Below are positions 8,720-17,820 of a stretch of 64,000 nucleotides of DNA, in pieces. The notes beneath the pieces were generated by a model that was not told the origin of the DNA, did no database searches, and saw only the letters and a program-made list of their open reading frames with translations. The position numbers and the translations under genes were made by a program. The stretch is from Dryocola clanedunensis (lineage in GTDB: Bacteria > Pseudomonadota > Gammaproteobacteria > Enterobacterales > Enterobacteriaceae), in assembly GCF_025215155.1 (NCBI RefSeq), contig NZ_JALHAM010000116.1, one strand, 5' to 3'. Position 1 is the first letter of the stretch. Every line of letters begins with the position of its first letter.

Positions 8720-9811
8720 ATGTCAAAATCTCATCATATAGCAGTCTTGCCGGGTGACGGCATCGGCCCGGAAGTTATGGCACAAGCGCTGAAAGTGCTG
8801 GAAGCCGTTCGTACGCGCTTTGATATGCGGGTAACCACCAGCTCTTACGACGTTGGCGGCATCGCCATCGACCGTCACGGCAACCCTTTGCCGCCGGTCA
8901 CCGTTGAAGGCTGCGAGCAAGCGGATGCCATTCTTTTTGGCTCCGTTGGCGGACCGAAGTGGGAACATTTGCCACCGGCCCAGCAGCCAGAGCGCGGCGC
9001 ACTGTTACCGCTGCGTAAGCACTTCAAACTGTTCAGCAACCTGCGCCCTGCTCGTCTCTACCAGGGGCTGGAAGAGTTCTGCCCGCTGCGTGCCGACATT
9101 GCCGCTAACGGCTTCGATATTCTGTGCGTCCGTGAGTTAACCGGCGGGATCTATTTCGGCCAGCCAAAGGGCCGCGAAGGCACAGGCATGCATGAAAAAG
9201 CCTTCGATACCGAGGTTTATCATCGTTTTGAAATCGAGCGTATTGCGCGTATCGCTTTTGAATCTGCACGTAAACGTCGCAACAAAGTCACCTCTATTGA
9301 TAAAGCGAACGTGCTGCAAACCTCCGTCATGTGGCGCGAAATCGTCAACGAAATCGCCAATGAATACCCGGACGTGGAGCTGTCGCATATGTATATCGAC
9401 AACGCCACCATGCAGCTGATTAAAGATCCGTCGCAGTTCGACGTGCTGCTGTGCTCCAACCTGTTCGGCGACATCCTGTCGGACGAATGCGCGATGATCA
9501 CCGGCTCGATGGGCATGCTGCCGTCCGCCAGCCTGAACGAACAAGGCTTCGGTCTGTATGAACCTGCGGGCGGGTCCGCGCCTGACATCGCAGGGAAAAA
9601 TATCGCCAACCCCATTGCGCAGATCCTCTCTCTGGCTCTGTTACTGCGCTATAGCCTGGACGCTGAAGAAGCAGCACGCGCCATCGAAAACGCCGTTAAC
9701 CTCGCCCTGGAAGAAGGCTTCCGCACCGGCGACTTAGCGCGCGATGGCAAAGCCATCAGCACAGAAGAAATGGGCGATACCATTGCCCGCTTCGTAGCAC
9801 AGGGGAAATAA
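8720..9811 (+). CDS. leuB: 3-isopropylmalate dehydrogenase
   Basis: 363 residues, as in E. coli. NAD-dependent oxidative decarboxylation of 3-isopropylmalate. The N-terminus IAVLPGDGIGPEVM and the active-site signature NLFGDILSDECAMITGSMGML belong to the isocitrate/isopropylmalate dehydrogenase family. It starts 1 bp after the leuA stop and is followed by leuC after 2 bp, so translation of the operon is tightly coupled. Confidence 0.98.
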   Translation: MSKSHHIAVLPGDGIGPEVMAQALKVLEAVRTRFDMRVTTSSYDVGGIAIDRHGNPLPPVTVEGCEQADAILFGSVGGPKWEHLPPAQQPERGALLPLRKHFKLFSNLRPARLYQGLEEFCPLRADIAANGFDILCVRELTGGIYFGQPKGREGTGMHEKAFDTEVYHRFEIERIARIAFESARKRRNKVTSIDKANVLQTSVMWREIVNEIANEYPDVELSHMYIDNATMQLIKDPSQFDVLLCSNLFGDILSDECAMITGSMGMLPSASLNEQGFGLYEPAGGSAPDIAGKNIANPIAQILSLALLLRYSLDAEEAARAIENAVNLALEEGFRTGDLARDGKAISTEEMGDTIARFVAQGK

Positions 9812-9813
9812 TC

Positions 9814-11214
9814 ATGGCGAAGACGTTATATCAAAAGTTGTACGACGCGCACGTCGTGTATGAAGCGGTAGATGAAACGCCGCTGCTGTATATCGACCGT
9901 CATCTGGTTCACGAAGTCACCTCGCCACAGGCATTTGACGGCCTGCGCGCCCATAAGCGCCCGGTGCGTCAGCCGGGTAAAACCTTCGCGACCATGGACC
10001 ACAACGTTTCCACGCAGACCAAAGACATTAACGCCTCCGGCGAAATGGCCCGCATTCAGATGCAGGAGCTGATGAAAAACTGCAAAGAGTTCGGCGTGGA
10101 GCTGTATGACCTGAACCACCCTTATCAGGGTATTGTCCACGTGATGGGTCCGGAGCAGGGTATTACCCTGCCGGGCATGACCATCGTCTGCGGCGATTCC
10201 CACACCGCCACCCACGGCGCATTTGGTGCTCTGGCGTTTGGTATCGGCACCTCAGAAGTTGAGCACGTGCTGGCGACGCAAACCCTGAAGCAGGGCCGTG
10301 CAAAAACGATGAAGATTGAAGTCACTGGCAAAGCAGCACCGGGGATCACCGCCAAAGACATCGTACTGGCGATCATCGGTAAAACCGGCAGCGCTGGCGG
10401 TACAGGTCACGTGGTTGAATTCTGCGGCAGCGCCATTCAGGCATTGTCGATGGAAGGCCGCATGACGCTGTGCAACATGGCAATCGAGATGGGTGCCAAA
10501 GCAGGTATTGTTGCACCGGATGAAACCACCTTTAACTATGTGAAAGGCCGTCTGCACGCACCGAAAGCGGCAGTATGGGACGATGCCGTCGCCTGGTGGA
10601 AAACCTTCACCACTGACGAAGGCGCGAAGTTCGATACCGTTGTCACCCTGGACGCCGCCGATATTGCGCCACAGGTTACCTGGGGAACCAACCCAGGCCA
10701 GGTGATTTCCGTCAACGAAAACATCCCTAATCCAGACTCCTTCACCGATCCGGTTGAGCGCGCATCTGCCGAGAAAGCGCTGGCCTATATGGGCCTGAAG
10801 CCGGGCATCCCGCTGACCGAAGTGGCTATCGATAAAGTCTTTATCGGCTCCTGTACCAACTCGCGTATCGAAGATTTGCGAGCCGCGGCAGAAATCGCTA
10901 AAGGCCGCAAGGTGGCACCAGGCGTGCAGGCGCTGGTCGTCCCAGGTTCCGGCCCGGTGAAAGCCCAGGCGGAAGAAGAAGGCCTGGATAAGATCTTTAT
11001 CGAAGCCGGTTTTGAATGGCGTCTGCCGGGCTGCTCCATGTGTCTGGCGATGAACAACGACCGTCTGGAACCGGGCGAGCGCTGCGCCTCCACCAGCAAC
11101 CGCAACTTTGAAGGCCGTCAGGGCCGCGGCGGCCGTACGCATCTGGTCAGCCCGGCGATGGCCGCTGCCGCTGCCGTATCCGGTCACTTTGCTGACATCC
11201 GCACGTTGAAATAA
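9814..11214 (+). CDS. leuC: 3-isopropylmalate dehydratase large subunit
   Basis: 466 residues (E. coli: 466). Aconitase-family subunit that carries the [4Fe-4S] cluster: cysteines in IGSCTNSR and in LPGCSMCLAMN. It pairs with LeuD to isomerise 2- to 3-isopropylmalate. The substrate-binding stretch VCGDSHTATHGAFGALAFGI is intact. Confidence 0.98.
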   Translation: MAKTLYQKLYDAHVVYEAVDETPLLYIDRHLVHEVTSPQAFDGLRAHKRPVRQPGKTFATMDHNVSTQTKDINASGEMARIQMQELMKNCKEFGVELYDLNHPYQGIVHVMGPEQGITLPGMTIVCGDSHTATHGAFGALAFGIGTSEVEHVLATQTLKQGRAKTMKIEVTGKAAPGITAKDIVLAIIGKTGSAGGTGHVVEFCGSAIQALSMEGRMTLCNMAIEMGAKAGIVAPDETTFNYVKGRLHAPKAAVWDDAVAWWKTFTTDEGAKFDTVVTLDAADIAPQVTWGTNPGQVISVNENIPNPDSFTDPVERASAEKALAYMGLKPGIPLTEVAIDKVFIGSCTNSRIEDLRAAAEIAKGRKVAPGVQALVVPGSGPVKAQAEEEGLDKIFIEAGFEWRLPGCSMCLAMNNDRLEPGERCASTSNRNFEGRQGRGGRTHLVSPAMAAAAAVSGHFADIRTLK

Positions 11215-11225
11215 GGGAAAACACC

Positions 11226-11831
11226 ATGGCAGAGAAATTTATTCAACATACCGGCCTGGTCGTTCCGCTGGATGCCGCAAACGTTGATACCGACGCAATT
11301 ATCCCGAAGCAGTTTTTGCAGAAGGTCACCCGCACCGGCTTTGGCGCGCACCTGTTTAACGACTGGCGTTTCCTGGACGATGCAGGCCAGCAGCCAAACC
11401 CGGAGTTCGTGCTGAACTTCCCGGAGTTCAAAGGGGCTTCAATTCTGCTGGCGCGTGAAAACTTTGGCTGCGGCTCTTCTCGTGAGCACGCGCCCTGGGC
11501 GCTGACCGACTACGGTTTTAAAGTCGTTATCGCACCAGGCTTCGCGGATATCTTCTACGGCAACTCGTTCAACAACCAGCTGCTGCCGGTGACGCTGAGC
11601 GAAGAAGAAGTGGATGAGATGTTTAAACTGGTGGCGGCAAATCCGGGGATCAAGTTTGTTGTCGATCTCGAGGCGCAAACCGTCACGGCGGGTGAAAAAA
11701 TGTACTCTTTCAGCATTGATACGTTTCGTCGCCACTGCATGTTAGAAGGGCTGGACAGCATCGGCCTGACGCTGCAGCACGAAGGCGCGATTTCTACCTA
11801 CGAGCAGAAACAGCCTGAGTTTATGCGCTGA
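11226..11831 (+). CDS. leuD: 3-isopropylmalate dehydratase small subunit
   Basis: 201 residues (E. coli: 201). Aconitase swivel domain with the NFGCGSSREHAPWAL signature that positions the substrate carboxylate. It is preceded by AGGGAAAA-type spacing 11 bp after leuC and closes the leu operon. A strong hairpin at 11842-11870 follows. Confidence 0.98.
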   Translation: MAEKFIQHTGLVVPLDAANVDTDAIIPKQFLQKVTRTGFGAHLFNDWRFLDDAGQQPNPEFVLNFPEFKGASILLARENFGCGSSREHAPWALTDYGFKVVIAPGFADIFYGNSFNNQLLPVTLSEEEVDEMFKLVAANPGIKFVVDLEAQTVTAGEKMYSFSIDTFRRHCMLEGLDSIGLTLQHEGAISTYEQKQPEFMR

Positions 11832-11841
11832 TTCTTTCCCC

Positions 11842-11870
11842 TCACCCTCTCCCCGAAGGGGAGAGGGTGA
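11842..11870. terminator. Hairpin between convergent leuD and setA
   Basis: Perfect 13-bp arms TCACCCTCTCCCC / GGGGAGAGGGTGA around a GAA loop, flanked by AAAA on one side and TTTC on the other, so it may act in both directions. The same CCCTC...GGGG design recurs near 30737 and 54408, also between convergent genes, so it is a repeated element as well as a probable terminator. Confidence 0.7.
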
Positions 11871-11875
11871 AAAAT

Positions 11876-13054
11876 TTAAATATTCTTCACCCGGCTGGTC
11901 AGCACCAGCGCCACCACCGCAAGTCCCGCAATCAGCCAGTATACGGAGTGATGTCCGTAGCTCTCCGACAGCGCACCCTGCATGACCCCAGCCAGAATCA
12001 CCCCTGTTGAGATACTGTTGGTGAACAATGTCGTGGCAGACCCTGGCCGACCCGGCATCAGATCCTGGAACCACAGCATACCAATTCCCGCCACAATACC
12101 GATAAACACCGCGTTGAAAAGCTGCAATACGATAAGCGCCGTGCGGCTGTGGAACATAATCAGCCCCAGATAAAACAGCACGCCAGCGGCGACGGCGATG
12201 ACCATCATGTGGCGTTTACCAAACCGCTTTACATAGTAGCCAGCCAGGATCATCGCCGGGATCTCCAGCCCCGCCGCCGTCCCCATCAACAGGCCAGCCA
12301 GTGATTCAGGCAGGCCCAGATCGCTGCTCACCCACAGCGGCATGTCGATGATGTACATGGTGTTGCAGGTCCACATCAGCATCGAGGCGATAAACAGCAG
12401 GCGGACGTTTTTATCTTTCCAGCCGCTGACCTCGGTCAACGCTACATCGGCAGGCTGCTCGATGCGCGCCACGCTCGGCAGCGCAAAAAAGATAATCGCC
12501 AGCGAGATAACAAAGATCCCAGCCGCGATCAGGAACATTGTGGTGAAGCCGTAGTTCAGTGCGAGCATAAAAGAGAGCGGCGGGCCGATAACCCATGCCA
12601 GCGAGAGCTGGGCACGCATCACCGAGCTGAACATCACCACTTCACGCGCCGAGCTATCCGCGTATTCACGCGCCAGAGCAAAAATCTGCGGCATGGCGGT
12701 ATTAGCAATCGAGGCAAACATCACGCCGATGGTGATCAGCGTCAGGTAATGGCGGTTAAACGCGAACAGCACACAGTTGGCGACCGCCATCACGCAGCAG
12801 ATCATGATCAGTTTGCGCCTGTCTCCCCGACTATCGGAGCGCTTCGCCAACAGCAGGCTAACCAGAATCCCGGCGATGGCGTTAACGGTATAAAACAGCC
12901 CCACCCAGAATGGCCGGACCTCCACTTCCCGCGACAAAAACAGGCTCAGCGTCGGCGCCTGTAGCGCTCCCGCAATTCCCATCATAAAAGCGACAACCAT
13001 GAAAGCGGCGTAGATCGGGTTAATGCGTCGGTCTTTGGTGAGAAACCAAATCAT
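11876..13054 (-). CDS. setA: Sugar efflux transporter SetA
   Basis: 392 residues from ATG 13054, exactly the E. coli SetA length, reading MIWFLTKDRR. The start follows AAGGACCTCCA. An upstream in-frame ATG at 13096 would add 14 unsupported residues that run into SgrS. Twelve hydrophobic segments of the MFS set family are visible, with the conserved LQAPTLSLFLSREVEVRPFW region. It exports glucose/lactose-type sugars and analogues and is co-induced with SgrS during glucose-phosphate stress. The gene lies directly downstream of sgrS on the same strand. Confidence 0.94.
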   Translation of the reverse strand: MIWFLTKDRRINPIYAAFMVVAFMMGIAGALQAPTLSLFLSREVEVRPFWVGLFYTVNAIAGILVSLLLAKRSDSRGDRRKLIMICCVMAVANCVLFAFNRHYLTLITIGVMFASIANTAMPQIFALAREYADSSAREVVMFSSVMRAQLSLAWVIGPPLSFMLALNYGFTTMFLIAAGIFVISLAIIFFALPSVARIEQPADVALTEVSGWKDKNVRLLFIASMLMWTCNTMYIIDMPLWVSSDLGLPESLAGLLMGTAAGLEIPAMILAGYYVKRFGKRHMMVIAVAAGVLFYLGLIMFHSRTALIVLQLFNAVFIGIVAGIGMLWFQDLMPGRPGSATTLFTNSISTGVILAGVMQGALSESYGHHSVYWLIAGLAVVALVLTSRVKNI

Positions 13055-13101
13055 TGGAGGTCCTTGAGAAGTGCGCGCGTTAAGTGGCGAAATCATAAAC
13101 T

Positions 13102-13353
13102 AAAAAAGCCAGCAGTTAACCTGCTGGCTGGTGAAAAGCACCAATACTCAGTCACACGATATTAGCGAGGAAGCGGGATATCGGTCGTCGGGTCTGTAAC
13201 CTCCCACTGCATTAAGTCCTCAAGCATCCTCAGACGTTGCCCTGCTGTCAGGCGAGCCAGCCATCCAGCACCAACGCGTTGCGTTGCGGCAAAGTAACTT
13301 CGGTAAAACTCTACAGCTGATAACCGTTTCATATGCCCCTCCTCGCTTTCATC
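13102..13353 (-). ncRNA. sgrS: SgrS small RNA
   Basis: The 5' end is placed at GATGAAAGCG (13353) by likeness to the E. coli RNA. The 3' half holds GTGTGACTGAGTATTGG, the conserved segment that pairs with ptsG mRNA over its ribosome-binding site. It ends in a terminator of arms CCAGCAG / CTGCTGG with T6 (13102-13128). The total of about 250 nt compares with 227 in E. coli. It also encodes SgrT. Location between setA and divergent sgrR is as expected. Ends are inferred, not mapped. Confidence 0.93.
13162..13332 (-). CDS. sgrT: SgrT, inhibitor of glucose PTS transport
   Basis: 56 codons from ATG 13332, inside SgrS, preceded by GAGGAGGGGC. The core FYRSYFAATQRV and QRLRMLEDLMQW matches E. coli SgrT (about 43 residues as I recall it). 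SgrT blocks the glucose permease PtsG directly, while the RNA blocks ptsG translation. This version has about five extra N-terminal residues and a longer, proline-rich tail (EVTDPTTDIPLPR). Confidence 0.85.
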   Translation of the reverse strand: MKRLSAVEFYRSYFAATQRVGAGWLARLTAGQRLRMLEDLMQWEVTDPTTDIPLPR

Positions 13354-13420
13354 GGTGGTGATTATTGACGTAATATAGGGAAAGTTAAATTGATGACTTT
13401 TTGTCTGGAGTTCCCCTTTT

Positions 13421-15079
13421 ATGTCCACCGGTCGTCTGCAACAACAGTTTATCCGCCTGTGGCAATGCTGCGACGGTAAACCCCAGGAAACCACGCTGAA
13501 CGATCTGGCCGATATGCTTAACTGTTCACGCCGCCATATGCGTACCTTGCTGAGCGCGATGCAGGACAAAGGCTGGCTAAGCTGGAAGGCAGAGGTGGGG
13601 CGTGGAAAGCGTTCTCAGCTGGAATTTTTGTATACCGGGCTGGCGCTCCAGCAGCAGCGGGCGGAGGATCTTCTCGAGCAGGATCGTATCGATCAGCTGG
13701 TGCAGATCGTCGGCGATAAAGCCGCTGTTCGCCAGATGCTGATCTCCCACCTCGGGCGCAGCTTCCGCCAGGGCCGACACATTCTGCGCGTGCTCTATTA
13801 CAGGCCGTTGCTAAACCTGCTGCCCGGCTCGGCGCTGCGCCGTTCGGAGACGCATATCGTCCGGCAGATCTTCAGCGGCCTGGCGCGTATAAATGAGGAA
13901 AATGGGGAACTGGAGGCGGATATTGCCCATCACTGGCAGCAGATTTCCCCTTTACACTGGCGCTTTTACCTCCGTCCCGGTATCCATTTCCACCACGGAC
14001 GCGAACTGGATATGCAGGATGTGATGGCGTCGCTCCAGCGCATCAACGCCCTTCCCCTTTATGCGCACATCAGCGAAATCAGCACGCCCACGGCATGGAC
14101 GCTGGATATTCATCTCTCCCAGCCCGACCGCTGGCTCCCCTGGCTGCTGGGCAGCGTCAACGCCATGATCCTTCCCCGCGAATGGGCAACGTTGCCGAAG
14201 TTTGCCAGCCAGCCCGTCGGCACCGGCCCCTATGCCGTGGTGCGCAACAATAATAACCAGCTGAAAATACACGCCTACGACGACTATTTCGGCTTCCGCG
14301 CCCTGATTGATGAAGTGAACTTCTGGGTGCTACCGGAGATAGGCGAAGACGTCAGCTGCGCCGTGCAGCTCCAGGGCATGCCGGATAGCGAAAAAGCCGT
14401 GGAAAGCAGGCTCGAAGAGGGATGCTACTATCTATTATTCGATAGCCGCTCATCCCGCTGTAGCCACGAGGGCGTGCGTTCATGGCTGAGCCACGTACTG
14501 GCCCCTATTCACCTGCTGTATGGTGCCGGGGAACAAAACCAGCAGTACTGGTTCCCGGCTTACGGCCTATTGCCCCGCTGGCACCACATCCGCCCGCAGC
14601 CGATGCTTGATAAACCCGCTGGCCTTGAAACCATCACGCTGACCTATTATCGCGCTCACGTTGAGCACCGCATCATCAGCAACATCATGTGCAAACTGCT
14701 TGCGGCGCACGGCGTGCATCTTGAGGTACAGGAGGTCGATTACGAAGAGTGGCACGCGGGGGACGTGGAGAGCGATATCTGGCTCAACAGCGCCAATTTC
14801 ACGCTGCCGCTGGAGTTTTCGCTCTTCTCACACCTCTATGAGGTGCCATTGATTCAGAAATGCATCAATATCGACTGGGAAGCCGATACCCGTAAGTGGC
14901 ACAGCGGCGAGCTGGCGCTGCCGGAGTGGTGTCAGCAGCGCGTTGAGAACAATGACATTTTGCCGCTAATCCACCACTGGCTGCGCATTGAAGGCCAGCG
15001 CAGCATGCGCGGCGTGAAAATGAACACCCTGGGCTGGTTCGATTTTAAATCCGCCTGGTTTGCGCCGCCGGAGCCTTAA
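13421..15079 (+). CDS. sgrR: Transcriptional regulator SgrR
   Basis: 552 residues (E. coli: 551). An N-terminal winged helix-turn-helix (ADMLNCSRRHMRTLLSAMQ, about residues 30-48) is fused to a solute-binding-protein-like domain of the oligopeptide-binding family (SBP_bac_5, from about 160). It senses sugar-phosphate stress and activates sgrS from the divergent promoter. The start ATG lies about 70 bp from the SgrS 5' end, so the two promoters share the interval 13354-13420. Confidence 0.96.
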   Translation: MSTGRLQQQFIRLWQCCDGKPQETTLNDLADMLNCSRRHMRTLLSAMQDKGWLSWKAEVGRGKRSQLEFLYTGLALQQQRAEDLLEQDRIDQLVQIVGDKAAVRQMLISHLGRSFRQGRHILRVLYYRPLLNLLPGSALRRSETHIVRQIFSGLARINEENGELEADIAHHWQQISPLHWRFYLRPGIHFHHGRELDMQDVMASLQRINALPLYAHISEISTPTAWTLDIHLSQPDRWLPWLLGSVNAMILPREWATLPKFASQPVGTGPYAVVRNNNNQLKIHAYDDYFGFRALIDEVNFWVLPEIGEDVSCAVQLQGMPDSEKAVESRLEEGCYYLLFDSRSSRCSHEGVRSWLSHVLAPIHLLYGAGEQNQQYWFPAYGLLPRWHHIRPQPMLDKPAGLETITLTYYRAHVEHRIISNIMCKLLAAHGVHLEVQEVDYEEWHAGDVESDIWLNSANFTLPLEFSLFSHLYEVPLIQKCINIDWEADTRKWHSGELALPEWCQQRVENNDILPLIHHWLRIEGQRSMRGVKMNTLGWFDFKSAWFAPPEP

Positions 15080-15118
15080 CGCTTCCGAAACATTCAGGAA
15101 ATACGTACAATCGCTGCT

Positions 15119-15204
15119 GCTCAACGGGGTGCTGGAATAAAAGTTCTGGCTGAGATAATACCCGTCGAACCTGATCCGGATAACGCCGGCGAAGGGATTT
15201 GAGA
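15119..15204 (+). promoter_or_regulatory. TPP riboswitch (THI element) of thiBPQ
   Basis: Conserved elements in order are CTCAACGGGGTGCTGG, CTGAGATAATACCCG, GAACCTGATCCGGATAA and GCCGGCGAAGGGA. These are the hallmark thi-box segments that bind thiamine pyrophosphate. It lies 46 bp before the thiB start, so it probably sequesters the ribosome-binding site when TPP is high. The E. coli counterpart was also listed as the RNA SroA. Confidence 0.96.
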
Positions 15205-15250
15205 GGTTTTGCTCAAAGTCCTTTGCCACCCCTACTTCAAGAGGTGCAAA

Positions 15251-16234
15251 GTGTTCAAAAAATTACTGCCGCTGCTCATACTCATCGCCGCCCCCGTTTT
15301 GGCCAAACCGCTGCTCACCGTTTATACCTACGACTCTTTCTCCGCCGACTGGGGACCTGGGCCTGCCGTCAAAAAAGCCTTTGAGGCCGACTGTAACTGC
15401 GAGCTGAAATTCGTGGCGCTGGAGGATGGGGTCTCGCTGTTAAACCGTCTACGCATGGAAGGTAAAAACAGCAGGGCCGACGTAGTGCTGGGCCTGGATA
15501 ACAACCTGATTGCCGCCGCCACGCAGACCAGGCTTTTTGCCCCGAGCAACGTTGATACCAGCGCGCTGAAAGTGCCCGGTGGCTGGAAAGATACGACTTT
15601 CGTGCCGTTCGACTACGGCTACTTCGCCTTCGTGTATGACAAAAACAAGCTGAAGAATCCGCCGAAAAGCCTGAAAGAGCTGGTTGAAAGTGACCAGAAC
15701 TGGAAAGTGATTTACGAGGATCCGCGCACCAGCACGCCGGGCCTGGGCCTGCTGCTGTGGATGCAAAAAGTGTACGCCGACAAAGCGCCGGACGCCTGGG
15801 CGAAGCTTGCGAAGAAAACCGTGACCGTCACCAAAGGCTGGTCTGAAGCCTACGGCCTGTTCCTGAAGGGCGAAGGCGATCTGGTACTGAGCTACACCAC
15901 CTCTCCCGCTTATCACATCATTGAAGAGAAGAAAGATAACTATGCCGCCGCGAACTTCAGCGAAGGCCACTATCTACAGGTAGAAGTTGCTGCCCGTCTG
16001 GCCTCTAGTAAGCAGCCGGAGCTGGCGGAGAAGTTCATGAAGTTTATCACCCAGCCGGGCTTCCAGAACGCTATCCCCACCGGCAACTGGATGTATCCGG
16101 TGGCCGACGTGAAGTTACCGGAAGGATTTAACGGCCTGAACAAACCGCAAACTCCGCTGGAATTCACGCCCCAGCAAGTCTCCGACCAGCGGGCAAACTG
16201 GATTAGCACATGGCTTCGCGCCACCAGCCGCTAA
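15251..16234 (+). CDS. thiB: Thiamine-binding periplasmic protein
   Basis: 327 residues from GTG 15251, the exact E. coli length, with GAGGTG seven bases upstream. Starting at 15209 would put 14 odd residues before the signal peptide. The signal peptide is FKKLLPLLILIAAPVLA, cleaved before KP. The body (LTVYTYDSFSADWGPGP, PGVQNAIPTGNWMYP-like end) is the thiamine/TPP-binding component of an ABC importer. The next gene, thiP, overlaps by 25 bp. Confidence 0.95.
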   Translation: MFKKLLPLLILIAAPVLAKPLLTVYTYDSFSADWGPGPAVKKAFEADCNCELKFVALEDGVSLLNRLRMEGKNSRADVVLGLDNNLIAAATQTRLFAPSNVDTSALKVPGGWKDTTFVPFDYGYFAFVYDKNKLKNPPKSLKELVESDQNWKVIYEDPRTSTPGLGLLLWMQKVYADKAPDAWAKLAKKTVTVTKGWSEAYGLFLKGEGDLVLSYTTSPAYHIIEEKKDNYAAANFSEGHYLQVEVAARLASSKQPELAEKFMKFITQPGFQNAIPTGNWMYPVADVKLPEGFNGLNKPQTPLEFTPQQVSDQRANWISTWLRATSR

Positions 16235-17820
16235 TTCCCGGCTGGCTGTTCCCGGGCCTCATCGCTGCCACGCTTGTGGTGGCGGTCGCCCTGACGGCCT
16301 TTCTGGCGCTGTGGCTCAACGCGCCGCAGACGGATTTCCGGGCGCTGGCCCAGGACAGCTATTTGTGGCACGTCCTGCGCTTCTCGTTCTGGCAGGCGTT
16401 TCTCTCAGCCCTGCTGTCGGTAATCCCGGCGATTTTCCTCGCCCGGGCGCTTTATCGACGCCGCTTCCCTGGCCGCCTCGCGTTGTTACGCTTATGCGCC
16501 ATGACGCTGGTGCTGCCGGTGCTGGTTGCGGTGTTTGGCATTCTGACCGTTTATGGTCGAGAGGGCTGGCTGGCCTCGCTTTGTGCCTGGCTCGGCGTTG
16601 ACTGGTCATTTTCGCCGTATGGCCTGCAGGGCATTCTGCTCGCCCACGTCTTCTTTAATATGCCGATGGCAACCCGGCTGCTGCTGCAGGCGCTGGAAAA
16701 CATTCCCGGCGAACAGCGCCAGCTCGCGGCCCAGCTGGGCATGCAGGGCTGGAACTTCTTCCGCCTGGTCGAATGGCCGTGGCTGCGCCGCCAGCTCCTG
16801 CCCGCCGGAGCGCTCATCTTTATGCTCTGCTTCGCAAGCTTCGCCACGGTGCTTTCCCTCGGCGGCGGGCCACGGGCGACCACCATCGAGCTCGCTATTT
16901 TCCAGGCGCTCAGCTTTGACTACGACCCCGCCCGCGCCGCCCTTCTGGCGCTGATCCAGATGCTTTGCTGCCTCGGCCTCGTTGTGATGAGCCAGCGGCT
17001 CAGCAAAGCGATACCGGTTGGCGTAAGCCAGGTTCAGGGCTGGCGGGATCCGCAGGATAACCTGCGCCGCAGGCTGTGCGACGGGACGCTTATCGGCCTT
17101 GCCCTGCTGCTGCTGCTGCCGCCGCTGCTGGCGGTCATCATTGATGGCATCAACTCTGGTTTCGCTTCGGTGCTCTCACAACCTGCCCTCTGGCAGGCAC
17201 TGTTGACCTCGATGCGTATCGCCATAGCCGCAGGTATTCTCTGCGTGATGATGACGATGATGCTTTTATGGAGTTCGCGAGAATTGCGGCTGCGAAACCG
17301 AGCTTTCGCCGGACAGGCGCTGGAGCTGAGCGGCATGCTAATCCTCGCCATGCCGGGCATCGTGCTGGCAACGGGCTTTTTCCTGCTGCTCAACGGCACC
17401 GTCGGGCTACCGCAGTCCGCCGACGGCATCGTGATTTTCACCAACGCGCTGATGGCCATTCCCTACGCGCTAAAGGTGCTGGAAAACCCGATGCTGGACG
17501 TGGCGGGCCGCTACGGCAAGCTTTGTCAGTCGCTGGATATCACGGGGCTTAACCGTCTGCGCCTTATCGATCTGCGGGCGCTAAAAATCCCGCTGGCACA
17601 GGCACTTGCCTTTGCCTGTGTGTTATCCATCGGCGATTTTGGCGTGGTGGCGCTGTTTGGCAACGAAGATTTCCGCACGCTGCCGTTCTATCTTTATCAA
17701 CAAATTGGCTCTTATCGCAGCCAGGACGGCGCCGTGACCGCGCTCATCCTGCTGATGCTGTGCTTTATTCTGTTCACCCTGATTGAAAAACTCCCGGGAC
17801 GCCATGCTGACGCTGACTGA
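16210..17820 (+). CDS. thiP: Thiamine ABC transporter permease
   Basis: 536 residues (E. coli: 536). It is an internally duplicated permease with about twelve membrane helices. Two EAA-type loops that contact the ATPase are visible (EQRQLAAQLGMQGWNFFRLVEWPWLRR near residue 170, and GRYGKLCQSLDITGLNRLRLIDL near 435). It overlaps thiB by 25 bp and thiQ by 17 bp, consistent with coupled translation. Confidence 0.97.
   Translation: MASRHQPLIPGWLFPGLIAATLVVAVALTAFLALWLNAPQTDFRALAQDSYLWHVLRFSFWQAFLSALLSVIPAIFLARALYRRRFPGRLALLRLCAMTLVLPVLVAVFGILTVYGREGWLASLCAWLGVDWSFSPYGLQGILLAHVFFNMPMATRLLLQALENIPGEQRQLAAQLGMQGWNFFRLVEWPWLRRQLLPAGALIFMLCFASFATVLSLGGGPRATTIELAIFQALSFDYDPARAALLALIQMLCCLGLVVMSQRLSKAIPVGVSQVQGWRDPQDNLRRRLCDGTLIGLALLLLLPPLLAVIIDGINSGFASVLSQPALWQALLTSMRIAIAAGILCVMMTMMLLWSSRELRLRNRAFAGQALELSGMLILAMPGIVLATGFFLLLNGTVGLPQSADGIVIFTNALMAIPYALKVLENPMLDVAGRYGKLCQSLDITGLNRLRLIDLRALKIPLAQALAFACVLSIGDFGVVALFGNEDFRTLPFYLYQQIGSYRSQDGAVTALILLMLCFILFTLIEKLPGRHADAD

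Noticed and set aside
15209..15250. Upstream start for thiB giving 341 residues
   Set aside because: It adds residues before a perfect signal peptide and begins 5 bp after the riboswitch. GTG 15251 with GAGGTG upstream gives the known length.
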